A stretch of 31,273 nucleotides of DNA from an uncultured Oxalobacter sp. (lineage in GTDB: Bacteria > Pseudomonadota > Gammaproteobacteria > Burkholderiales > Burkholderiaceae_D), in the NCBI GenBank assembly GCA_934401755.1, contig CAKRSU010000023.1:1-31273 (forward strand), read 5' to 3'. Under the pieces are notes generated by a model. The model saw nothing but the letters and a program-made list of their open reading frames with translations, was not told the origin of the DNA and did no database searches. The position numbers were made by a program, and so were the translations under genes. Each line of letters begins with the position of its first letter. Position 1 is the stretch's first letter. Positions 8,374 to 15,574 of this stretch are shown here, in pieces.

Positions 8374-9156
8374 TTATTCAACATCATATTCTTTCAACCA
8401 CTTCAGTCCTTCTACTGTCGTCGTTGCTGGCTTATATTCACAGCCGATATAACCATCATATCCAATTTCATCAAGGAACTTAAACAAGAAATGGTAATTA
8501 ATTTCACCTGTTCCTGGTTCATGACGATTTGGCAAGTCAGCCAATTGCATATGTTTAATCAAAGGCAAATTCGCTTTAATCGTATTTGCTAATTCCCCTT
8601 CCATACGCTGCATATGATAAATATCATATTGAATAAACAAATTATCAGAACCCACTTCCTTAATAATATCAACAGCCTGCTGAGTTCTATTCAGATAGGC
8701 ATTTTTCATGTCAATCGTATTAACGGGTTCAGTCACTAAACGGATTCCTTCTGCTTTCAATGCTGCTGCTGCAAATTTAAGATTTGCAACAAAAGTGGCA
8801 TGCTGTTTTTCTTCAGAAAGACCTGGCAAAGTAGGGCCAGACAATGCGTTAACTTGAGGAACACCCAATGCCTTTGCATACTGGATTGCTTTACCAACAC
8901 CATCTTGGAATTCACCAACACGATCTGGATGAGAAGCAATACCACGATCGCCCGCTGCCCAATTACCAGATGGCAAATTATGTAATACCAATTTCAGGTT
9001 ATTTTTCTGCAATCTTTCCCCAATTTCTTCTACCGTATTGTCATAGGGAAAAAGAAACTCAACTGCTTTAAAACCTGCTTTTGCAGCAGCATCAAAACGA
9101 TCCAAAAATGGCACTTCATTGAAGAGCATGGACAAGTTAGCGGCGACTTTTGCCAT
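8374..9156 (-). CDS. hyi: Hydroxypyruvate isomerase
   Basis: Interconverts hydroxypyruvate and tartronate semialdehyde. The 260-residue protein is a TIM-barrel isomerase of the xylose-isomerase-like/Hyi family. The metal-binding glutamates fall in VTEPVNTIDM (Glu143) and GCEYKP (Glu240), with QYDIYHMQ (Asp178) and KHMQLAD (His202) between them. HLNLPSGNWAAGDRG-like text near residue 59-72 is typical of Hyi. The ribosome site AAGGAG precedes the ATG. It is 43 bases after gcl and 38 bases before glxR. Confidence 0.95.
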   Translation of the reverse strand: MAKVAANLSMLFNEVPFLDRFDAAAKAGFKAVEFLFPYDNTVEEIGERLQKNNLKLVLHNLPSGNWAAGDRGIASHPDRVGEFQDGVGKAIQYAKALGVPQVNALSGPTLPGLSEEKQHATFVANLKFAAAALKAEGIRLVTEPVNTIDMKNAYLNRTQQAVDIIKEVGSDNLFIQYDIYHMQRMEGELANTIKANLPLIKHMQLADLPNRHEPGTGEINYHFLFKFLDEIGYDGYIGCEYKPATTTVEGLKWLKEYDVE

Positions 9157-9199
9157 TTAATTTCTCCTTGTTTATTTTTTTCGTTAATTGTTTGCTTGC

Positions 9200-10948
9200 T
9201 TATTCAGTAATATCTAAAGCGGTACCCCATTCATTAATCTTATCGAGGTTTCCGCCCATTGGAACGTTTGTCACACGTTCCATAATGCATTCAACAACAA
9301 CCGGAACTCTAAATTCTTTCATTAATTCACGAGCTTTGGTCAATGCTGGAATAATTTCATCAGGTTTACGGCAACGAATTGCTTTACAACCCAACCCTTG
9401 AGCAACCTTCACAAAATCAATCCCATATTCACCCACTTCTGGCGAATTGACATTTTCAAAAGACAACTGCACACAATAATCCAGATTATTGAAGCCCATC
9501 TGTCCCTGACGAATCAACCCCAAATACGCATTATTAACAACGACATGAATATAAGGCAGCTTAAATTGCGCACCAACAGCCAATTCTTCAATCATAAACA
9601 TGAAATCAAAATCGCCAGAAATGGCACAAATATCAGCATCTGGTAAAGCGGCACGAACCCCTAATGCAGCAGGAATTGTCCATCCCAAAGGACCTGCTTG
9701 ACCACAATCAATCCAGCCACGTGGCTGATAAACCTTCAGGTTTTGAACTGCGGAAATCTGGGACAAACCGATCGCACACACATAGTGAACATCGCGACCG
9801 AAGAACTTATTCATTTCCTGATAGACACGAGGATATTTCATTGGAACATCATCGAAATCCGTCTTACGCAACATAGTGCGTTTACGTTTCAGACAAGATG
9901 CTGCCCAATCCGAACGATCTTTTAATTTACCCGCAGCTTTCCACTGTTTTGCTAATGCAACAAGCTGTTCCAACGCGGCTTTTGCATCAGATACGACTCC
10001 ATAATCAGGTGGGAAAACTTTACCCAACTGAGTAGGTTCAATATCAATATGAACAAACTTACGGCCTTTACGATAAGTATCCAAGCCCCCAGTATGACGA
10101 TTTGCCCAACGGTTACCGATACCCAATACAAAGTCAGACTGAAGAAATGATGCATTCGCATAACGATGATGTGTTTGAATACCTACCATCCCAGCATTTA
10201 AATCATGATCATCTGGAATTGTTCCCCAACCCATCATCGTTGGAACAACAGGTGTTCCCAAAATTTCGGCTAATTCAACTAACAATGGAGAAGCATCAGC
10301 CAAAATGACACCACCACCCGAAATGATCAATGGTCTTTCTGATTCATTGAGCATTGTCAGCACTTTTTCAATCTGCGCAGGGGTTGCTCGAGGCTTAGAA
10401 ACTTCTAATGGCGCATAAGTATCTGGATCAAATTCAATTTCGCCCAGCTGAACGTCCATTGGCAAGTCAATCAGACAGGGACCAGGACGTCCTGTACGCA
10501 TCAAATAGAATGCTTTTTGCAATACCCATGGCACTAATGCAGGTTCACGAACAGTCACTGCCATTTTAGTAACTGGACGTGCAACATTTTCAATATCAAC
10601 GGCCTGAAAATCTTCTTTATACAGAACAGAACGTGGAACCTGCCCTGTGATCGACAAAATAGGAATGGAATCTGCAATAGCAGAATAAAGTCCAGTGATC
10701 ATATCTGTTGCAGCAGGGCCCGAAGTACAAATACCAACGCCGATATTACCGTGTTTTGCACGGGAATATCCTTCTGCCATATGAGCAATACCTTCACCAT
10801 GACGCGCTAAGATGTGCTTCATGGTTCCATGTTTCTTTAGTCCTGCATAAACTGGGTTAATCCCTGCGCCAGGAACACCAAATACCTGAGTAACTCCTTC
10901 TTTTTCAAGTACATAGACAGCCGCTTCGGCTGCAGTCATTTTTGCCAT
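9200..10948 (-). CDS. gcl: Glyoxylate carboligase
   Basis: Condenses two glyoxylates to tartronate semialdehyde and CO2, using thiamine diphosphate and FAD. The 582-residue protein aligns along its length with E. coli Gcl as I recall it: [18 protein letters not shown] at the start, [45 protein letters not shown], and [17 protein letters not shown] with [10 protein letters not shown] for the Mg-ThDP site. The position held by Glu in most ThDP enzymes and by Val51 in E. coli Gcl is Gly51 here (ARHGEG). The C-terminal tail is about 10 residues shorter than in E. coli. GGGAGG lies 6 bases before the ATG. It is the first gene of gcl-hyi-glxR. Confidence 0.95.
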   Translation of the reverse strand: MAKMTAAEAAVYVLEKEGVTQVFGVPGAGINPVYAGLKKHGTMKHILARHGEGIAHMAEGYSRAKHGNIGVGICTSGPAATDMITGLYSAIADSIPILSITGQVPRSVLYKEDFQAVDIENVARPVTKMAVTVREPALVPWVLQKAFYLMRTGRPGPCLIDLPMDVQLGEIEFDPDTYAPLEVSKPRATPAQIEKVLTMLNESERPLIISGGGVILADASPLLVELAEILGTPVVPTMMGWGTIPDDHDLNAGMVGIQTHHRYANASFLQSDFVLGIGNRWANRHTGGLDTYRKGRKFVHIDIEPTQLGKVFPPDYGVVSDAKAALEQLVALAKQWKAAGKLKDRSDWAASCLKRKRTMLRKTDFDDVPMKYPRVYQEMNKFFGRDVHYVCAIGLSQISAVQNLKVYQPRGWIDCGQAGPLGWTIPAALGVRAALPDADICAISGDFDFMFMIEELAVGAQFKLPYIHVVVNNAYLGLIRQGQMGFNNLDYCVQLSFENVNSPEVGEYGIDFVKVAQGLGCKAIRCRKPDEIIPALTKARELMKEFRVPVVVECIMERVTNVPMGGNLDKINEWGTALDITE

Positions 10949-10998
10949 GAAGCACCTCCCGAATGAGACAATTCAAATTTATATTGTATTAAGCGTGC

Positions 10999-11004
10999 AT
11001 TATA
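10999..11004 (-). promoter_or_regulatory. Possible -10 box of a gcl-proximal promoter
   Basis: A perfect TATAAT on the minus strand about 50 bases before the gcl ATG. No good -35 box sits at the right distance, so this is either an activator-dependent promoter or chance in AT-rich DNA. Confidence 0.3.
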
Positions 11005-11038
11005 AATGATTTTACAATCTGACATATGCCAAAGGTAT

Positions 11039-11072
11039 AAAAAACCCCAGCGAGTCTCTTTTAAGATTCGCC
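11039..11072 (-). terminator. Terminator-like hairpin in the gcl leader
   Basis: On the minus strand GCGAATCTT and GAGACTCGC pair imperfectly around AAAA. CTGGGG and T6 follow. It lies about 90 bases before the gcl start, where a terminator is unexpected unless it is an attenuator or ends a separate short RNA. Confidence 0.5.
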
Positions 11073-11224
11073 GATGTATCTCATTTTGTTTACTGTAGAC
11101 AAACTGTTCTGGCAAAAAACAGCAACGACTTCATCGTAGGCTACCAAAAACGCTTTATCAATAAACAATGCGTTAAATAAAATGACATATTACACCAAGA
11201 TATCAATATCCGTTGGCTGCACGC
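11073..11224 (-). promoter_or_regulatory. Candidate gcl leader RNA or small RNA
   Basis: A promoter-like pair on the minus strand (TTGAGA at 11260-11255, 18-base spacer, TATAAA at 11236-11231) would start a transcript near 11224. It would meet the hairpin with T6 at 11072-11039, giving an RNA of about 185 nt that ends before gcl. It contains the small hairpin ACGA/TCGT and no convincing reading frame. I do not recognise a known riboswitch class. It could be an attenuated leader of the glyoxylate operon or an independent small RNA. Confidence 0.33.
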
Positions 11225-11367
11225 TTTATTTTTATACAGTTTTTGCGGTCATTTTCTCAATTTTGCCAATTTCTTTTTTGAAAATCTTCTTTCCCCAAAA
11301 GATAGAAAATACGGGCGAAATCAAGAAGATATGTTAATTATTTTCAATAAACGTTTGTACTTTCAAA

Positions 11368-11405
11368 AAAATACCCTCTTGAATTCACATCCAAGAGGGT
11401 ATTTT
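11368..11405 (-). terminator. Rho-independent terminator after the lyase gene
   Basis: A 14-bp perfect stem, AAAATACCCTCTTG with CAAGAGGGTATTTT, sits 25 bases after the stop at 11430. Its A/T ends give a T-run on the minus strand and also on the plus strand. Confidence 0.9.
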
Positions 11406-11429
11406 ATTGATTTATAAAACAACGCCAAA

Positions 11430-12881
11430 TTACAAGCTATCACCGAAATCTTCACGGAATTTAGCAACTAATTTTTGAGGCCAATCGGAAGTTGGTGCCA
11501 AACGTCCCACAAAGAAACGCAAAACAGGGGGTTCTTCAACAAACTTAAGTCCGCCAATCAGATCACGATTCTTCCACAGCCATTCAATACGATCTTCCAG
11601 ATATTTAGTCTGAGACAATGTGAAGACACGACGAGGGAAAGCCAAACGCAATAATTCAACTTCTGCAGGAATTTCCGTACCATCAGGTTCACGTTCCATC
11701 GAAACAGTACCTCGTTCCATACCACGAACGCCTGCAGCAATATACATGGCAACCGTTAAAGCACCTGCTGGGTATTCATGAGAAGACAGATGAGGCAAGA
11801 AACCACGAGCATCTAAATGAGCGCCTAATCCGCCTGGAGGCGTAATAACAGGAATGCCTTTTTCATCCAAATGTTCAACTAAGTATCTAATGAATTCAGG
11901 AGAATGACGAATCATATTAAAGTCAGTTGCTTCACGCAAACCAACCGCCATTGCTTCGATTTCACGAACAGACATCCCACCATAGGTCAAGAAACCTTCA
12001 AACAGAGGGATCAAATCACGCATTTTGAGGTATAAATCTTCCCGACGAGTTGCAATACCACCACCACGAGAACAACAAATCTTGCGTGCAGAAAAATAAA
12101 CAATATCAGCTAAATCGCATAAAGTCCGCAGAATTTCTCCTGGTTCTTTATCTTTAAATTCTGCTTCACGGACCTTAATGAAATACATATTTTCACAGAC
12201 CAGTGAAATATCAAGAACCAATGGAATACCATACTTGTCGCAAACTTTACGTACTTCACGCATATTAGCAACAGAAAATGGCTGACCGCCAATCAGATTA
12301 GTCCCAGCTTCCATACGGATAAATGGAATCTTATCAACACCATTTGCTTCAATACAGGCAACTAATTTTTCAATATTCATGTTGCCTTTAAAAGGATGAT
12401 CCGATTTTACTTCGCCTGCGACATCATAAAAACATTCTTCAACACGACCACCGCAATAACCAATCAATGCTTTCGTCGTTGTGAAATGGAAATTCATCGG
12501 AACGACAGAACCTTCTGTAACAAATGCTTTTGCAAGAATATGTTCTGCAGCACGTCCTTGATGAGCCGGTAAGAAATAAGGGGTTCCTAATACTTCTTCC
12601 ACTGCATCTTTCAAACGATTAAAGGATTCAGATCCTGCATACGCATCATCTGCAACCATCATGGCAGCTAACTGCCGATCAGACATAGCATTTGTCCCAC
12701 TATCTGTTAGCATATCCATGAAAACATCACGGTTATTTAACAAAAATGAGTTATAGCCTGCTGCTTCAATCGCTTTCAAACGTTCTTCGATAGGAAGCAA
12801 ATTCAGTTTCTGAACAATACGCACCTTGTGCATTTCGAGAGGGATAAATTCCCCACTAGAAATCTTGATTTGATTGGACAT
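11430..12881 (-). CDS. Tyrosine phenol-lyase / tryptophanase family PLP enzyme (divergent)
   Basis: A 483-residue beta-eliminating lyase. Compared with tyrosine phenol-lyase (TPL) recalled from memory, positions run 10 higher: DAYAGSE gives Tyr81 (TPL Tyr71), HQGRAAE gives Arg110 (Arg100), TTTK gives Thr134 (Thr124), and FSARK gives the PLP lysine Lys267 (Lys257). GVRGMERG keeps the carboxylate-binding Arg, and LRFF keeps the two Phe typical of TPL rather than tryptophanase. The near-invariant Arg that follows the PLP-binding Asp (DATR in TPL, DGAR in TnaA) is Leu227 here (DISL). Assignment to tyrosine, tryptophan or another substrate is therefore open. A TTG at 12932 would add 17 residues, but the ATG at 12881 matches the family start; its ribosome site is weak. 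Confidence 0.82.
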   Translation of the reverse strand: MSNQIKISSGEFIPLEMHKVRIVQKLNLLPIEERLKAIEAAGYNSFLLNNRDVFMDMLTDSGTNAMSDRQLAAMMVADDAYAGSESFNRLKDAVEEVLGTPYFLPAHQGRAAEHILAKAFVTEGSVVPMNFHFTTTKALIGYCGGRVEECFYDVAGEVKSDHPFKGNMNIEKLVACIEANGVDKIPFIRMEAGTNLIGGQPFSVANMREVRKVCDKYGIPLVLDISLVCENMYFIKVREAEFKDKEPGEILRTLCDLADIVYFSARKICCSRGGGIATRREDLYLKMRDLIPLFEGFLTYGGMSVREIEAMAVGLREATDFNMIRHSPEFIRYLVEHLDEKGIPVITPPGGLGAHLDARGFLPHLSSHEYPAGALTVAMYIAAGVRGMERGTVSMEREPDGTEIPAEVELLRLAFPRRVFTLSQTKYLEDRIEWLWKNRDLIGGLKFVEEPPVLRFFVGRLAPTSDWPQKLVAKFREDFGDSL

Positions 12882-13158
12882 ATAAATTTCGGTTTTAAGT
12901 GTTGATAGATTCAGACTTTCTGGGATACCCAAAGAAAATCGCTTTCGATAAAAGCCCTATAAGGCAATCTAAAGATTTTACACCTAAGAACTGGTATTCC
13001 GACATTGAACCAGATCAATGTCTCTGATTTTTCAGATCATTTAACTGGAAAATATTTCGATATCGGTAAAAAATTTTATCAACAGACAATCGCTTCTTAC
13101 GATCCAATCTCTTTTTTAAACGAGACAAATAACAAAGCAATCAACAGGGAAGAAAAAA

Positions 13159-13235
13159 TGGTCGGGGTGAGAGGATTCGAACCTCCGGCCTCTACGTCCC
13201 GAACGTAGCGCTCTACCAGGCTAAGCTACACCCCG
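13159..13235 (-). tRNA. tRNA-Pro (anticodon CGG)
   Basis: The minus strand reads as a complete cloverleaf. The acceptor stem is CGGGGTG with CACCCCG, the D-arm includes AGCCTGGTAGAGC, and the anticodon stem is CTACG/CGTAG with loop TTCGGGA (CGG). The T-arm is GGTTCGAATCC. The discriminator A is followed by an encoded CCA (13161-13159). Its 5' end is 11 bases after the ispB stop on the same strand, so processing from an ispB transcript is possible. Confidence 0.96.
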
Positions 13236-13246
13236 AAAATACATAC

Positions 13247-14221
13247 TTAGTATTTTCGCTCTACGGAAAACAGGCTCAATTCTACCAAAGATTGATGGTA
13301 CTGACTATTTGCGAAAAAACGAATCGCTTCAATTGCCGATTGAGCAGCTTGCTGGGCCATTTGATACGTATAGTCTAATGCTTGGCTCTTATTAACTGCA
13401 TCAAACACTGCTTCAAAACACTGCTCATCACCCGTTTCAATACTTTGCCGAATCATTTGTTTTTGGGCTTTAGTGCCATGCTGCATTAACCAAATCAAGG
13501 GTAACGTCATCTTTCCTTCTTTTAAGTCATTGCCCAAACTTTTGCCCATAGCTTGACGATCACCCGCATAATCAAGCCAATCATCAATCAATTGAAAAGC
13601 ATTGCCTAAGTTACGACCATATGCCGCAGCGGCTGCAATCTCTTTTTCTGAAGCCTTAGCAATTAATGCCCCTAATTGACACGCGGCCTCAAATAATTTT
13701 GCTGTTTTCGCATAAATAACACGATAGTAACCCGCTTCATCAAGATCGGTATTGCGAGCATTCATCAACTGCATGACTTCGCCTTCGGCAATCAAATTGG
13801 TTGCATCTGCCAATATCCGCTGAACCGCCATGCTATTAACAGAAACCATCATCTGAAAAGCACGGGTATATAAAAAATCACCGACAAGAACAGAGGCGGC
13901 ATTGCCAAATAAGGTATTTGCACTGGCTCGACCGCGACGTAAATCGGCTTCATCAACCACATCGTCATGCAACAATGTCGCTGTATGGATAAATTCAATT
14001 GTTGCAGCAAGTGTATGATGTTGTGTGCCTTGATAACCAAATGCTTTCGCCATGAGTAATAATAGAATCGGGCGAATGCGTTTGCCGCCAGCATTGATAA
14101 TATAATCAGCAATTTGACCAATTAGCACAATATCTGAATGCATTTGTTTGCGAATCACCGCATTAACCGCATTTAAATCATCAGAAACCGGTGCGAGAAA
14201 TTGACTTGGATCATTTTTCAT
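13247..14221 (-). CDS. ispB: Octaprenyl diphosphate synthase
   Basis: Chain-elongating trans-prenyltransferase that makes the C40 side chain of ubiquinone or menaquinone. The 324-residue protein has GGKRIRP (45-51), the first Asp-rich motif HDDVVDEADLRRG (85-97) and the second LIDDWLDYAGD (211-221). GKSLGNDLKEGKMTLPL follows. The length fits IspB (about 323 in E. coli). No strong ribosome site precedes the ATG. It is followed directly by tRNA-Pro. Confidence 0.94.
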   Translation of the reverse strand: MKNDPSQFLAPVSDDLNAVNAVIRKQMHSDIVLIGQIADYIINAGGKRIRPILLLLMAKAFGYQGTQHHTLAATIEFIHTATLLHDDVVDEADLRRGRASANTLFGNAASVLVGDFLYTRAFQMMVSVNSMAVQRILADATNLIAEGEVMQLMNARNTDLDEAGYYRVIYAKTAKLFEAACQLGALIAKASEKEIAAAAAYGRNLGNAFQLIDDWLDYAGDRQAMGKSLGNDLKEGKMTLPLIWLMQHGTKAQKQMIRQSIETGDEQCFEAVFDAVNKSQALDYTYQMAQQAAQSAIEAIRFFANSQYHQSLVELSLFSVERKY

Positions 14222-15121
14222 CAGTTTTACTATTCGGAGTTACTCAAAACAATTAATCACCAGTCTTTCAAAAATTGATTATTTTTAATGGAAAATAAAC
14301 CATTCAACAACTTATGATATTAAAAATAAGAGAATATCGATGAAACTCGAGTGCCCTTTTCACTCAATAGATTCTTCCCATGACTTTACAGAAATCTAGC
14401 GTATCCTATTCTTAATAGAAATGGTATTAATAGGAGTTACATTTATTTTACTCATCATTTCGATCAGTTTCCTCAAATTTAACAGCAAATCACAAAAATC
14501 ACCAATACTTCGATTGAACATAAATCCATCGATTTTTGTGATAAAAGTCTATCAATCCTTTAAAACTTTTAGGACTTCCTAATAGTCCACCTAAAACCAG
14601 AAGATTTTTCTACAAAAAAAGCGGATCAATTAAAAACTCCATCAATTATTTATTGGATAGAATTCATCAAATTTCTAAATACTGCATTTTACCGAAAACA
14701 CGATAAAACCCTTTGCCAAACAATTTGAATCTGCCAAAAAACTGGCATTCATGGATATTTTTGACATACCCATAGAAGTTTTAAGATATGTCTATTCATT
14801 TCATTTTACATTGAGTCCATCGCAAAAAAGACAAAAATATAGACAAGTAAACCAATTACTTTAATCGATCAAATATCTTTTAAATCCTTCTTAATCATAA
14901 AAAGCATCACATTGATAGCTTATCGAATCCATCCTACTTTTCACTATAAACTCTTATTTTTATACCATAACATGATAATTAAAGGTTATTTAACCACTCT
15001 GATAGCGAAAATAGCCCCCTAAACTCCTTCCTAAATCCCTTGAGCGATCTTTTACCCAATTTTGGCAAAAAGATATTATTGTCTTAGTTGTATGTGGTGA
15101 TTACTTTGTTAAATAATCGCT
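14222..15121. other. Long AT-rich intergenic region upstream of ispB
   Basis: About 900 bases with no recognisable gene on either strand. The composition is strongly A/T, with many short poly-A and poly-T runs. A 53-codon plus-strand frame at 14421-14582 begins with a hydrophobic stretch but has no ribosome site and is not called. The ispB promoter should lie near the left end. The usual upstream neighbours of ispB in betaproteobacteria (rplU, rpmA, obgE) are absent, which suggests a rearrangement point or a decayed region. Confidence 0.4.
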
Positions 15122-15445
15122 TTATTTAATCGGTACAACATGAACACGTACTTTTAAGCAGCTAATAGAGCCAATGGAGTTACCTTCATACATGATGCCT
15201 TGAGGGATTTTTTTAGTGATGGGTAAATCAGGCATGAGGATGTAGCAAACAACGTCATCAGAGGCATCATACATTTTATAAATCCCGGCATTAGGAACAC
15301 CTGCATCAAATTTTCCCATGTATTGCATTCTGGGTGCGATTGTTTGAAGGGGTGTTTTGTTTTTGGCTTTTTTTTGCGCATGAACAGGAAATGTTAGGGT
15401 AAGGCTAATAAGTAGGGTGGTCAGAAGAAGTTTCCAGGTTTTCAT
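15122..15445 (-). CDS. Small secreted or periplasmic protein of unknown function
   Basis: A 107-residue protein I do not recognise. A clear Sec signal peptide (MKTWKLLLTTLLISLTLTFP, cleavage likely after VHA at 23) leads to a basic linker and an 80-residue domain. That domain has two cysteines (Cys67 in VVCYILMPD and Cys96 in GSISCLKV), which would form a disulfide in the periplasm. The gene follows the trimeric adhesin on the same strand, 130 bases after its stop with a strong hairpin between. A link to the adhesin is therefore only positional. The ribosome site is weak (GAAAG before the ATG). Confidence 0.7.
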   Translation of the reverse strand: MKTWKLLLTTLLISLTLTFPVHAQKKAKNKTPLQTIAPRMQYMGKFDAGVPNAGIYKMYDASDDVVCYILMPDLPITKKIPQGIMYEGNSIGSISCLKVRVHVVPIK

Positions 15446-15506
15446 GTTGTCGCTTTCTTTTCTTTGTTTTTGGTTTGTTGTTATTTGTTGATTGATGGTT
15501 GATGCA

Positions 15507-15535
15507 AAATGGGCTGGCAGTTTGCCAGCCCATTT
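15507..15535 (-). terminator. Terminator hairpin after the trimeric adhesin
   Basis: A perfect 13-bp stem, AAATGGGCTGGCA with TGCCAGCCCATTT, around a 3-base loop. It lies 40 bases after the adhesin stop. T-rich sequence follows on both strands, more strongly on the plus strand. Confidence 0.85.
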
Positions 15536-15574
15536 GCTTTTTTATTTTTTTGTTTTGTTTTTTCCTTTCAGATT

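Noticed and set aside
13005..13208. Plus-strand frame with VGVRGFEPPASTSRT
   Set aside because: This is the well-known false translation across the antisense of a tRNA gene, here tRNA-Pro.
14421..14582. 53-codon plus-strand frame starting MVLIGVTFILLIIS
   Set aside because: It has one hydrophobic stretch but no ribosome site, and such stretches arise by chance in AT-rich DNA.
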